A DNA stretch of 64,000 nucleotides from Kitasatospora kifunensis (GCF_014203855.1 NZ_JACHJV010000001.1:496001-560000); one strand, 5' to 3'. Shown: positions 45,801 to 54,954, numbered from the stretch's first letter. The notes: generated from the letters alone by a model not told the origin. Program-made: numbers and translations.

Positions 45801-47594
45801 GAAAGCGACCCGGGGGCCGTCGCCACTCCCGGCGCCCAGCAGCGGCTGCGGCGTGAACCACACGTCGCCGCGTCCGCGCCAGGCCCGGCCCCGGGCCACC
45901 GCGCGGCGCGCCAGTGCCAGCCGTTTCGCCGTCGGGTCGGCGATCGCCACCCGGCAGCGTGGCGCCGAACCGCCGGGCTCCGCCTGGGCGGCGGCCAACA
46001 GCGACGAGTCGTCGGCCGCCAGGAGTTCGGCCAGTTGCTCGGGCCCCTCTGCGGCCAGCCGCAGCACCCGCTCCGGCTCGGTGACGGCGACCCGTACAGC
46101 CGCGCCCGCAGCGGGCGTGCGGGAGTTGGGGGCCTGTTCCAGCACCACATGGGCGTTGATGCCGCCGAAGCCGAACGCGTTCACAGCGGCCCGGCGCGGT
46201 GGTCCGCCGGGAGCGGTCTCCCAGGGCTGGGCGGCGTCGATGGTGCGGAAACGGGTGGCGGCCAGCGCCGGGTGCGGGTCCTCGCAGTGCAGCGTGGGGA
46301 GCAGGACGCCGTGGTGCACCGCCAGGGCCGCCTTGACCAGGCCTGCGACCCCGGCGGCCGGCATGGTGTGACCGATCATGGACTTCACCGAACCCAGCAC
46401 CGCCCGCGCAGCACCACGGTCTGCCGTCGCCGGGCCGAACACCTCGGCCAGCGTGGCGAGTTCAGCAGCATCTCCGGCCGGGGTCGCCGTGCCGTGAGCC
46501 TCCAGCAGGCCGAGCGCGCCGGGCGCCGCCGGGTCGAGCCCCGCCGCCCGCCAGGCCGCCCGCACGGCCCGGCTCTGGCCACCCGGGTCGGGGTTGGTCA
46601 GGCCGGCCGTGCGACCGTCGCTGGCCACTGCGGTGCCGCGGATCACCGCGTACACCCTGTCGCCGTCCCGCTCGGCGTCGGCGAGCCGTTTGAGCACCAC
46701 CACGCCGGTGCCCTCGCCGATCAACAGGCCGTCGGCACCCCGGTGGAACGGGCGGCTGCGCTGGCTCGGGGAGAGCGCCCGCAGCTGCGCGAACACGCTC
46801 CACAGCGTGACGTCGTGGCAGTGGTGCACCCCGCCGGCCAGGACCACGTCACAGCGGCCACGGGCCAGCTCACCGACCGCCTGGTCCACCGCGACCAGCG
46901 AGGAGGCGCACGCGGCGTCCACCGTGTAGGCCGGACCACGCAGGTCCAGCCGGTTGGCCAGCCGGGAAGCGGCCAGGTTGGGCACCAGGCCGATCGCCGA
47001 CTCCGGCCGGTCGGGGCCGAGTTGATCGGTGAATGCGGCTTTGACTTTGGTGAGTTGACCTTCCGTCAACTCGGGCAGCAGCTCGCTCAGGGTGCGGAGC
47101 ACCTGCTGCGTGCCGCGGACCCGCTGGTCGAGCCGGACCAGGCCTGGCGTCAGGTACCCACCCCGGCCCAGCACCACGCCGACCCGATCGCGGTCCGGCA
47201 GCCGGCCCTCCCCGCCCGCATCGGCGATGGCCGCCGCGGCGACCTGGAGCGCGATCAGCTGATCGGGCTCGGTGCCCGGCACCGAGCTCGGCATCAGCCC
47301 GAACCGGGTCGGCTGCACCTCGGCCAGGCCGTCCACGAAGCCGCCGCGTCGGCAGTAGAGCCGGTCCGGCACCGCCACTGCCCCTGCGGCGGCAGCCGGG
47401 TCGTAGTAGTCCGCGTCCCAACGGCCCGCGGGGACCTCGGTGATCGCGTCGACGCCGCTCTTCAGGTTCTGCCAGTAGGCCGCCAGGTCGGGGGCCCCGG
47501 GCAGCAGCACCGCCATGCCCACCACGGCCACTGGAGGGAACTGACGCTGCGTCAGCTCTCTCGCATCCAGTTGATCCGTCACCGGCCTGGTCAC
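42891..47594 (-). CDS. Type I PKS / lipid synthase subunit B: KS-AT-DH-PPTase
   Basis: Megasynthase of 1567 aa. KS about 20-460 is catalytically complete: Cys229 in VDAACASSLVAVD, His in LEAHGTATPAGD, His in SMIGHTMPAAG. AT about 590-900 has Ser683 in AGHSVGEW and FHTPMLAPY. A double-hotdog dehydratase spans about 1030-1300, with DHCFFRQRPG (His) and LLDNVGQLLGYW (Asp). The C-terminus, about 1340-1540, is a Sfp-type 4'-phosphopantetheinyl transferase with GVGIDLEEV and RFWAAKEAAAKSEG. No ACP is inside. The layout echoes PfaC plus PfaE of PUFA synthases. The GTG start overlaps the subunit A stop by 4 bp. Confidence 0.9.
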   Translation of the reverse strand: MTRPVTDQLDARELTQRQFPPVAVVGMAVLLPGAPDLAAYWQNLKSGVDAITEVPAGRWDADYYDPAAAAGAVAVPDRLYCRRGGFVDGLAEVQPTRFGLMPSSVPGTEPDQLIALQVAAAAIADAGGEGRLPDRDRVGVVLGRGGYLTPGLVRLDQRVRGTQQVLRTLSELLPELTEGQLTKVKAAFTDQLGPDRPESAIGLVPNLAASRLANRLDLRGPAYTVDAACASSLVAVDQAVGELARGRCDVVLAGGVHHCHDVTLWSVFAQLRALSPSQRSRPFHRGADGLLIGEGTGVVVLKRLADAERDGDRVYAVIRGTAVASDGRTAGLTNPDPGGQSRAVRAAWRAAGLDPAAPGALGLLEAHGTATPAGDAAELATLAEVFGPATADRGAARAVLGSVKSMIGHTMPAAGVAGLVKAALAVHHGVLLPTLHCEDPHPALAATRFRTIDAAQPWETAPGGPPRRAAVNAFGFGGINAHVVLEQAPNSRTPAAGAAVRVAVTEPERVLRLAAEGPEQLAELLAADDSSLLAAAQAEPGGSAPRCRVAIADPTAKRLALARRAVARGRAWRGRGDVWFTPQPLLGAGSGDGPRVAFLFPGLEGEFTPRVDDVADHFGLPRPLLTDGDPNPPGAPAPTSAPAAASRVGDIGRHGVGVVAVGRLLDAALRRIGVHPDGLAGHSVGEWTAMIAGGVYAGASVDAFLESFDPDSLRVPGLAFAALGACADRVLDALATVEGMSEVVLSHDNAPQQSIVCGPRQPVTQLVHWFRARGVLGQLLPFQSGFHTPMLAPYLGPIRAAAERFELHRPSVPIWSGTTAAPFPSEEAAVRALFIRHLLEPVRFRPLVEAMYAAGFRAFVQVGTGQLASLVSDTLGERAHLAVAANSPHRDGLAQLRRVAAALWVDGAEPDAAALRPAATNRAARQRTHPAVPLDLGGALVSLDPAALGELRADLASGTVTARRPAPEAPRAQRTPSLASLADHDPIAAELDALLRDTERTAAELIGAARQSAMRTVPARPRSAGRSSKLQISLDAMPYLLDHCFFRQRPGWPDPVDRWPVVPATTIVQHLMDAAERARPGQVASGVRDLRFGQWVPAATPLEVEITLQETEPGRLAADFGGFARGVVELTERHAKPPTPWQVDASNERVPELTAAGLYAERWMFHGPAFQGLTELTALGPAHVRGVISAPAAPGALLDNVGQLLGYWIMATRTERSVVFPVGIRQLRFYGPPVPPGTELHCHIRISDLTDATLEAEVQLLVGGAVWAEVRGWQDRRFDSHPDTRPVERFADRHTISTPQPGGWVLLHERWPDLASRDLIMRNHLGAVERARYEQQSPRARRPWLLGRIAAKDAVRRWLWAQGESGVFPAEIEVRNEESGRPRVFGVHGRLLPALEVSLAHRGEAAVAIVRPSRPGGWPGVGIDLEEVVERPAETLSVALGPAEIRLLTECQMSYGGSEMLWFTRFWAAKEAAAKSEGTGLRGRPREFAVVAAEPSALTVVAGGPAGPGRPAGPRTHHLRCTQLSSPPGLPQRTYVVAWTPAEAGQAGQAGDESDNSHESDERTAPK

Positions 47595-50500
47595 CAGCCC
47601 GAGGCGGTGTAGACCACGGAGCGCACCGACGGATCGCCCCAGGCGAGTTCACGCAGCAGCGCGAGGGTGCCGGCATCCGGGTCGATCAGCTTCACCCCGC
47701 GCCGGACGTAGTCGCGGGCCAACTCCGTTGAGACCATGCCACCGTGGGTGCCGGACGGCGCCCAGGGTCCCCAGTGCACGGTCAGCGCGCGACGACCGGT
47801 GCGCGAGGACCAGCGGGCGCCCAGCTCCTCCAGCGCGTCGTTGGCCGCCGCGTAGTCACTCTGGCCGCGGTTGCCCAGAGCGGCCGCGATGCTGCCGAAC
47901 AGCACCGTGAAGCGCGGCCCGGCCTCGGCCAGCGCGTCGGTCGGCAGCTCGGCCAGTGCGGCCAGCAGCGCCCTGGCACCCTCGGCCTTGGTGGCGAAGA
48001 CCCGCCGGAAGGACTCCAGGTCCTTCTGCGCCAGCACCTTGTCCTCGATCACACCCGCCGCGTAGACGACACCGTCCAGCCTGCCGTACTCGGCGTACAC
48101 CTCCTTGACCGACTGGCGCAGCGCCGCCGGATCGGCCACGTCCACGGACCGGTAGCGGGCCGGCGAGCCGAGCGCCGCCAGCTCGTCGAGCGTCGCCGTG
48201 ACCTCGCGTCCGGCCAGCAGCCGGGCAGCGGCGGCGTCGACCTCGGGCAGCGGCACGCCCTGGCGGGCGAGCACGGCGCGCAGCGCGGACCGGTCGCGCG
48301 CGGCGGCCGTCAGCGGGTCCTCGGGACCCTCGGGCTGCGCGGTGCGACCCAGCAGCTCCAGGCGGCAGCGACCGGCCGCGGCGAGCGTGGCCGCGAACCG
48401 CGCGGTGATCCCACGCGCCCCACCGACCAACAGCACCACGGCATCCCGGTCGAGCCCGAGCGCGGCAGCCTCCGCCACACCGTCACCGGCCGGCCCGGCG
48501 CCCGTGCTGCCGAGCAGCCCGAGGCCGCGCTCCACCAGTGCCAGGCCTTGGCGCCCGCCCTGACCATGCCGCACCACCGGCTCGCGGTCGACGGCCGTCA
48601 GTTCGTCGAGCAACGCGTCGGCGGCAGCCTCTGCCGCGCGCGGGGCATCGAGCTCGACCAGCCGGATCGCGGTGTCCGGGTACTCGCGGGCCAGCGTGCG
48701 GAAGAGGCCGCGCAGGCCGTCCGCCCGGGCGCTCGACTCGTCGGCTGCCCGCGCCGCTGGCGTGGCGGCTGGCGTAGCGGCTGGCATGGCGGCTGATGCG
48801 AGGGCTGGCGTCAGGGCTGGCGTAGCGGTTCGGGCGGCGAGCAGCCAGCGCGGCGAGCGGGCCAGGGCAGCCTTCAGGGCGGGTACGCAGCCCGGCAGCA
48901 CCGGCGCGCCGTGCTCGGCGAGCGGGTCCAGCAGCACGACGCCGTCCACCGGGCCGTCGCTGGGCGACAGTTCGTGCGTGGCACCCAGCATGAGCGGCTG
49001 CGCGCCGATGGCGGTGAGCCGCGTGGCCAGGGCCTGAGCGACCCCGTGGCCATCCGTCCCCAGCAGCGCGAAGCGCTTGCCCGCCAGGGCCTCGGGGGCG
49101 CCCGCGGCCTCGACGAGCGGGACGGCCGCGAACTCCAGCCGCGCAGGCTCGTGACCCGCGACGGGCTCTACCGCCTTGGGGGTTCCTGCCTGCTCGGAGA
49201 CCGGCCCGGATACCGTCTGGGTCACCGGCTCGGACACCGACTGGGGCACAGGTTCCTGCGCTGTCCCGCCGAGCCGGGCAGTCAGCCAGGTGGTGATGGC
49301 GGCGGTGGTCCGGGCGCGGGAGAGTTCCTCCACCTGCTCGTCGGCCAGCCCGCCGAGCTGGTGGGCATCACCCAGGCGACGGGCGAGTTGGCCGATGATC
49401 TCGGTGCGCTTGATGGAGTCGATGCTGAGGTCGGCCTCCAGGTCCAGATCGGGTTCGATCATCTCGGCGGGGTAGCCGGTGCGCTCGCTGATCACCTCCA
49501 CCACCGCGCGCAGCACCTCGTCCGGCCCGAACTCCGTTGCCGTGGGCGTCCTTTCCGGCTCTGCGAGCGCCGCGAGCGGCTCGGCCGGCGACGTCGGCGA
49601 CGCCACCGCCGCAGGACGCGCCGCAGCAGGCACCGCCACCGGAGCACGCACCGCCACCGGAGCAGGCGCCTCGCCCGTCCCACCGAGGTACGTCATCAGC
49701 ACGTCCCGCTGCGCCGCGATCAACTCCCGGCTGCTCCGCAGGAACTCCGCGATCAGCTCGTCGCCGTTCGGTTCTGGTCTCTGCGTCGCCATCAGCGCCT
49801 CCGGTACGGGTCGGGCCGGTGCGAGCGCACCGGGCAGCAGTTCTCCGGCAGCGGTGCGCACCAGCTGCCCGTCCACCGTCCAGCCGGGCCTGCGCGGCGC
49901 CCGCGCCCGGCCCGCGTCCACCGCGTCCCGCCCGCGCAGCAGCCGGTCGGTGCGCACCGGCACGCCCGCGACGGCCAGTTCGGCCAGCGCGTCCAGGAAG
50001 CCGGGCAGGCCGCGTCGGCGTCCCTCGATCGGCACCGCCCGGTGCGGCCGATCTCCCAGCACCGCCGACACCAGCCGGCTCAGTACCGACCCGGGACCGG
50101 CCTCGATGAACACCCGGGCGCCGGCCGCGTACATGGCCTCGACCTGCTCCGCGAAGCGCACCGGCGCGCCGATCTGCGCGGCGAGTTCGGCGCGCACCCC
50201 GGCGGGGTCGGCCGGGTAGGGGGCCGCTGTGCGGTTCGCGAAGACCGGGAACTCCGGTGCCCGCACCGTGCGCGCTGCCAGTGCCTGCGCGAAGCGCTCG
50301 CCCGAGCCCGCCACCAGCGGACTGTGGAAGGCGCACGCCACCGGCAACCCGGTCACCCCGTACCCGGCTTCGCGGAGCAGCCGGACGGCGGTCGCCAACT
50401 CCGGCGTCGCGCCCGAAATGACCGTCTGCTTCGGCCCGTTGTGGTTCGCCGCGACCACCCGCCCGGCCAGCCCAGCTGCTGCCAGCACCTGCTCGACCGC

Positions 50501-53500
50501 CGCGGCGCCGGCCTTCACCGCCGCCATCGATCCCGGGTCCTCGCCCTCGCCGACCGCCTCCAGGATGGCCCTCGCCCGCTCGGCACCGAGCCCGGGCAGG
50601 TCCTCGGCTGCCAGCGCGCCCGCCGCGCACAGCGCCACCAGCTCGCCGTAGCTGTGCCCGCCGGCCAGCGCCGGCCGCACCCCGGCCAGCGCCAGCAGCT
50701 CGTACGCGGCCAGGCCAGCCATCCCCAGGACCGGCTGAGCCACCCTGGTGTCGGTCACCGCGTCACGCTGCGCCTGCCGCGCCTCGGGTGTGAAGGCCAG
50801 CGGCGGGTAGAGCACATCGGCGTACGCCCCGCCGAGTCGCAAGTGCCGCTGCACACTGGGAAAGGCGGCGAACAGCTCCGCGAACATCCCCGGACGCTGA
50901 CTGCCCTGCCCGGGGAAGAGGAACGCGACCTCGCCGGTGCCACCGTCCTGCGCCAGGTACAGTCCGTCCGCCGGACTGTGCTCGCCGCCGACCGCCCGGC
51001 GCAGCAGCGACGTCAGTTCGGCGACGTCCGAGGCCACCACCGCGACCTGCACCGAACCGTGCCCCGACTCCGCCCGCCGCGAGGCTGCCAGCGCCAAGTC
51101 CCGCAGCCGCCAGGGCGATCCGTCCGCCGTCGCCAGTCGCAGCAGCTCCGCCACACCGCGCAGCGCCCGCTCCCGGTCGGCGCCGCGGAAGGTGAACAGC
51201 TCGGCCGGCCACTCCTGCAGGCCGTGCACCGGCGCCGGCCCGTCGTAACCCTGCAGCACGACATGGAAGTTGGTGCCTCCGAAGCCGAACGCGCTCACCC
51301 CCGCCACTCGTTCGGCGGGCGCGGTGGCCCACGGCCGCGCCTCGGCATGGAAGGCGAACGGGCTGCTCTCCTGCTGCCAGGCCTGGTTCGGCCGGGTCAG
51401 GTGCAGGGTCGGCGGCTTGATCCCGGTGTGCAGTGCCAGCGAGGCCTTGATCAGGCCCGCCAGCCCCGCCGCGCACTTGGTGTGCCCGATCTGCGACTTG
51501 ACCGACCCCAGCGCGCAGCCTCCGGGAGCGGCCCCGGCCTGCGCGAAGACCTCGCTCAGCACGGTGAGTTCGGTGCGGTCGCCGACCACCGTCCCGGTGC
51601 CGTGCGCCTCTACCAGCCCGACCTGCGCCGGCGTCACCCCGGCGCTGCGGTACGCCCGCTCAAGGGCCAGCCGCTGGCCCTCGGGTCGGGGCGCCGTCAG
51701 ACCCAGCGAGCGGCCGTCGCTCGCGCTGCCCACGCCCTGGACCACCGCGTAGACCCGGTCGCCGTCCCGCTCCGCGTCCGCCAGCCGCTTCAGCACCAGG
51801 CAGCCGATTCCCTCACCGAGCGCGACGCCGTCCGCCGACGCGTCGAACGGGCGGGACCGGCCGGTGGGCGAGAGCGCGTGCACCGAGGCGAAGAGCAGGA
51901 AGTCGTTGATCCCGTTGTGCAGGTCGGCGCCACCGCAGAGCGCCAAGTCACTGGTGCCGGACACCAGTTCCTTGCAGGCCACATCCAGCGCTGCCAGCGA
52001 GGAGGCGCAGGCCGCGTCCACCGAGAAGTTGGCGCCGCCCAGGTCGAGCCGGTTGGCGATCCGTCCGGCGATGACGTTGGACAGCACGCCGGTGAAGGAG
52101 TCCTCGGTGAGCCTGGGCAGTTGATCGGCGATCGCGGCCGGCACCTCGCCACCCAGGTAGGCCGGAAGCAGCGCCCCCAACACACCCGCGTTCGACAGGT
52201 CACTGCCCGCCTCGGCGCCGAACACCACGCTGGTCCGGGAGCGGTCGAACTGCCGCCCGCCGCTGCGCCCGCCGTCCCCGCCGCCCGCGTCGTATCCCGC
52301 GTCCAGCAGTGCGCGCCGCGCCGCCTCCAGCGCCAGCAGCTGCACCGGTTCGATGCTGCCGAGTGCGCTCGGTGGGATGCCGTAGCTCAGCGGATCGAAC
52401 GGGATCCGCGGCAGAAAGCCGCCCCACTTGGACGGCGTGCTGCCCGGCCCACCGTCCGCCGAGTGGTAGATCGCCGGGTCCCACCGCTCGACCGGCACCT
52501 CGGTCACCGAATCCACCCCGGCCACGATGTTGGCCCAGAAGGCGGGCAGATCCGGCGCCTGCGGGAACATACCGGCCATGCCGATCACGGCGATGTCCAG
52601 CGGTGCCGCCGCCTCCTTCTCCTCAACATGAGTCTGCGTCAGTTCGAGGGCCCTGGCGGCGAGGAAGTCGGTTGCCCCGGTGGTGACGGCGGCGTGCAGC
52701 TCGGCCAGGGTCGTGGTGGCCGAGCGCAGCACGGCGACCTGCCCCGCCATGAACATCCCGCGGGCCAACTGCCCCTGCTCGTCCACCGCGGTGAGCTCCC
52801 CCGCCACCCGGTCGACGCCCTTGCTGGCGATCCGCAGTCGGCCGACGTTCAGCCGCTCCAGCTGCTCCCAGGCCTCCCGATCCGGCACGCCCTCGTCGCG
52901 CAGCCGCTCCCGGGCCTGCGCGAACTCCACCGTGAACGGGCTCGGCAGGCAGCGCGTGGCATGCCCGGGTGCCGTCTGCAGCAACTCCGTTGCCTGCGCG
53001 GCCAGCACCTGGCGCTGGAACTGCGCCTGCACCGCGCCGTGCGCCACCGCCTCCTCGGTGCACAGGTACGCCGTACCCATCAGCACCCCCGCCGCCACGC
53101 CCCGGCCCGCCAGCGCAGCGGCCATCGCCGCCACCATCGCCGCCGACCGCTCGTCGTGCACACCACCCGCGAACAGCACCTCCACCGGCCGGTCACCCGC
53201 GCCGGCCGCCAGGAAGTCCTCCAGCACCGCCAGTTGCGCCTCCCAGAGCGGGAAGCTGCACCGGGGCCCGACGTGCCCGCCGCACTCCGACCCCTCGAAG
53301 ACGAACCTGCGGGCCCCGTCCTCCAGGAACTGCCTCAGTAGCCCCGGAGAGGGCACGTGCAGGAAGGTCCGGATGCCCGCCTCCTCCAACACCCGTGCCT
53401 GCGCGGGCCGTCCGCCGGCGATCACCGCGTGGCTGGGGCGCACCGCCAGCACCTCGGCCAGTTGGGCGCTCCTGACCTCCTCCGAGGCGAACCCCAACAC

Positions 53501-54520
53501 GCCGACGCCCCAGGGCAGTCCGCCCATGGCGACAGCCGTCTTCCCGAGCAGTTCCCGACTCTGCTCCGCACCGGCCAACGCCAGCGCCACGAACGGCAAC
53601 GCTCCCGCCCCGGCCACCGCCGCCGCGAAGCCCGGCTGGTCACTGACCCTGGTCATCGGCCCCTGCGCCACCGGCAGTTCGGTGCCCAGGTCCAGGCTCA
53701 GCCGCGCCCCCACTCCCGCCTGCACGCCGTCCAGGACGGCGTCCCGCAGGGCGTGCACCGCCCGCCCGACCGTTCCCCACTTCTCGGCGAACCTCGCTGC
53801 CAGAAATCCGTCCTGACCAACCTTCAGCTCGCCCCTCCGCCCCAGCACCCGCTGCCCGTCGACAACAACCGTCTCGGACCCGTCCATGCCGCGCACCGCC
53901 GCCGCATCCTCCTGCGACACCGCCGACTCGGCCAGCAGCGCGAGCTGACTGTCCAGTACCACCCCGGCCGCCCCGCCGGCCACCGCCGCCACCGCCGTCC
54001 GCAGCCCGATCCCGCCGCAGGCCCACACCGGCACGTCCACCTCAGGCGCCCCGAGCAACCGCTGCAGGAGCACGAAGGTACTCAACTCCCCTACCCGTCC
54101 GCCGCTTTCACTCCCACGCGCGATCAGCCCGTGCGCCCCGGCCCGCACGGCGGCCACCGCCTGCCCCAGCTCGGTCACCTCGATCAGCAGCCGGTACTGC
54201 GCCGCGAGCTCCGCCGGCTCCCACCCGGGCACCTGCCCGGCCAGCACCACGGTCTCCGGTCTCGCCCCGTCGAGCGAGCCCAACTCCCCAGGTGAGAGCC
54301 GACATCCAGGCCCCACCCGCACCCCGAACCGGCCACCCAAGCGCTCCTTCAGCGCGGCCAGCTCCTCCCGCGAGCGTCGATCACCCGTCCCAAGATCCAG
54401 GACCCCCAGCCCGCCCGCCCGGCACACGGCCTCGGCGAGCCCGGCGTCCGGTTGACAGAAGGGTGTGACCCCGATGACAAGATCGGTCAGCAGTCCTGTG
54501 CACGGTGGCGCGGGCCTCAT
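47591..54520 (-). CDS. Type I PKS / lipid synthase subunit A: NMO-NMO-KS-AT-ACP-KR
   Basis: Megasynthase of 2309 aa. Residues 1-600 are two nitronate-monooxygenase-like TIM barrels: first VWACGGIGLRTAVAAVAGGA, second LPVAQGPMTRVSD, FEGSECGGHVGPR, LFAGGVHDERSA. The second is PfaD-like and could be the FMN enoyl reductase. KS about 640-1065 has Cys838 (DAACASS), VEAHGTGTVVGD and SQIGHTKCAAG. AT about 1190-1500 has GQGSQRPGM and Ser1290 in GGHSYGELVAL. There is one ACP (Ser1702, LSIDSIKRTEI) and a KR about 1850-2290 (VGGARGITARFAATL, SDYAAANDAL). ATG 54520 has CGGAGAG at 6 nt. First gene of the operon. Confidence 0.9.
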   Translation of the reverse strand: MRPAPPCTGLLTDLVIGVTPFCQPDAGLAEAVCRAGGLGVLDLGTGDRRSREELAALKERLGGRFGVRVGPGCRLSPGELGSLDGARPETVVLAGQVPGWEPAELAAQYRLLIEVTELGQAVAAVRAGAHGLIARGSESGGRVGELSTFVLLQRLLGAPEVDVPVWACGGIGLRTAVAAVAGGAAGVVLDSQLALLAESAVSQEDAAAVRGMDGSETVVVDGQRVLGRRGELKVGQDGFLAARFAEKWGTVGRAVHALRDAVLDGVQAGVGARLSLDLGTELPVAQGPMTRVSDQPGFAAAVAGAGALPFVALALAGAEQSRELLGKTAVAMGGLPWGVGVLGFASEEVRSAQLAEVLAVRPSHAVIAGGRPAQARVLEEAGIRTFLHVPSPGLLRQFLEDGARRFVFEGSECGGHVGPRCSFPLWEAQLAVLEDFLAAGAGDRPVEVLFAGGVHDERSAAMVAAMAAALAGRGVAAGVLMGTAYLCTEEAVAHGAVQAQFQRQVLAAQATELLQTAPGHATRCLPSPFTVEFAQARERLRDEGVPDREAWEQLERLNVGRLRIASKGVDRVAGELTAVDEQGQLARGMFMAGQVAVLRSATTTLAELHAAVTTGATDFLAARALELTQTHVEEKEAAAPLDIAVIGMAGMFPQAPDLPAFWANIVAGVDSVTEVPVERWDPAIYHSADGGPGSTPSKWGGFLPRIPFDPLSYGIPPSALGSIEPVQLLALEAARRALLDAGYDAGGGDGGRSGGRQFDRSRTSVVFGAEAGSDLSNAGVLGALLPAYLGGEVPAAIADQLPRLTEDSFTGVLSNVIAGRIANRLDLGGANFSVDAACASSLAALDVACKELVSGTSDLALCGGADLHNGINDFLLFASVHALSPTGRSRPFDASADGVALGEGIGCLVLKRLADAERDGDRVYAVVQGVGSASDGRSLGLTAPRPEGQRLALERAYRSAGVTPAQVGLVEAHGTGTVVGDRTELTVLSEVFAQAGAAPGGCALGSVKSQIGHTKCAAGLAGLIKASLALHTGIKPPTLHLTRPNQAWQQESSPFAFHAEARPWATAPAERVAGVSAFGFGGTNFHVVLQGYDGPAPVHGLQEWPAELFTFRGADRERALRGVAELLRLATADGSPWRLRDLALAASRRAESGHGSVQVAVVASDVAELTSLLRRAVGGEHSPADGLYLAQDGGTGEVAFLFPGQGSQRPGMFAELFAAFPSVQRHLRLGGAYADVLYPPLAFTPEARQAQRDAVTDTRVAQPVLGMAGLAAYELLALAGVRPALAGGHSYGELVALCAAGALAAEDLPGLGAERARAILEAVGEGEDPGSMAAVKAGAAAVEQVLAAAGLAGRVVAANHNGPKQTVISGATPELATAVRLLREAGYGVTGLPVACAFHSPLVAGSGERFAQALAARTVRAPEFPVFANRTAAPYPADPAGVRAELAAQIGAPVRFAEQVEAMYAAGARVFIEAGPGSVLSRLVSAVLGDRPHRAVPIEGRRRGLPGFLDALAELAVAGVPVRTDRLLRGRDAVDAGRARAPRRPGWTVDGQLVRTAAGELLPGALAPARPVPEALMATQRPEPNGDELIAEFLRSSRELIAAQRDVLMTYLGGTGEAPAPVAVRAPVAVPAAARPAAVASPTSPAEPLAALAEPERTPTATEFGPDEVLRAVVEVISERTGYPAEMIEPDLDLEADLSIDSIKRTEIIGQLARRLGDAHQLGGLADEQVEELSRARTTAAITTWLTARLGGTAQEPVPQSVSEPVTQTVSGPVSEQAGTPKAVEPVAGHEPARLEFAAVPLVEAAGAPEALAGKRFALLGTDGHGVAQALATRLTAIGAQPLMLGATHELSPSDGPVDGVVLLDPLAEHGAPVLPGCVPALKAALARSPRWLLAARTATPALTPALASAAMPAATPAATPAARAADESSARADGLRGLFRTLAREYPDTAIRLVELDAPRAAEAAADALLDELTAVDREPVVRHGQGGRQGLALVERGLGLLGSTGAGPAGDGVAEAAALGLDRDAVVLLVGGARGITARFAATLAAAGRCRLELLGRTAQPEGPEDPLTAAARDRSALRAVLARQGVPLPEVDAAAARLLAGREVTATLDELAALGSPARYRSVDVADPAALRQSVKEVYAEYGRLDGVVYAAGVIEDKVLAQKDLESFRRVFATKAEGARALLAALAELPTDALAEAGPRFTVLFGSIAAALGNRGQSDYAAANDALEELGARWSSRTGRRALTVHWGPWAPSGTHGGMVSTELARDYVRRGVKLIDPDAGTLALLRELAWGDPSVRSVVYTASGW

Positions 54521-54678
54521 GGGCTCTCCGAGGTGTGAGTCTGACGGCGCGGTGCAGGCACGGGCGGGCGACTCTCCGCACAGCACGCCACGAAGCACCC
54601 CACCCACTGGTCGGGGCACCCTCGCGCGATTCCGCTGTGCGGTTGTAGATTGACGCTACCGGCGGGTAGTGCCAGCCA

Positions 54679-54708
54679 GGTTAAGCCCAAGTTGCGCGTT
54701 CATGTCAA
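54679..54708 (-). promoter_or_regulatory. Candidate promoter of lipid-synthase operon
   Basis: TTGACA on the minus strand at 54703-54708 with TTAACC at 54679-54684, spacing 18 nt. It is about 160 nt before the start codon of subunit A. Good -35, weaker -10. Confidence 0.4.
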
Positions 54709-54710
54709 TA

Positions 54711-54736
54711 CACCTGGCACGCTCATCTGCCAGGTG
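54711..54736. promoter_or_regulatory. Inverted repeat CACCTGGCA-N8-TGCCAGGTG, putative operator
   Basis: Perfect 9-bp arms at 54711-54719 and 54728-54736, ending 2 nt upstream of the candidate -35 box. This is the place expected for an activator or competing repressor. The neighbouring TetR gene (54955) is a candidate binder; its own palindrome at 55604 differs in sequence, so another regulator may act here. Confidence 0.55.
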
Positions 54737-54803
54737 AACGACCGGTCGAGCGACAGCGGCAGTACGGACACCCGGCACTCGGTTACTTCACGGTCAAGCC
54801 CAT

Positions 54804-54832
54804 ATGAGAAGTCGGTGAGGCCGACTTCTCAT
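54804..54832. terminator. 12-bp hairpin after the TetR gene
   Basis: ATGAGAAGTCGG, loop TGAGG, CCGACTTCTCAT. It lies about 120 nt downstream of the TetR stop and before the synthase promoter, so it probably separates the two minus-strand units. The remaining gap 54521-54954 shows no gene. Confidence 0.6.
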
Positions 54833-54954
54833 TGAGCGAGCGCGAGGGTCGGTCACCTGAAGCGCGAAGCCCGCCTTGTGGCAGACCGCGTCCGAGGCCA
54901 GGTGATCGGCGGACGGGTACGCGTGAAGATACCGGCACCGCCCCTACACCACCG

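Noticed and set aside
44643..47612. 989-codon open frame on the plus strand
   Set aside because: Shadow of the KS-AT-DH-PPTase gene; no recognisable motif.
48911..53341. 1476-codon open frame on the plus strand
   Set aside because: Antisense to the megasynthase; Arg/Gln/His/Pro/Gly-rich translation with no domain. Long antisense frames are normal opposite GC-rich genes with strong third-position bias.
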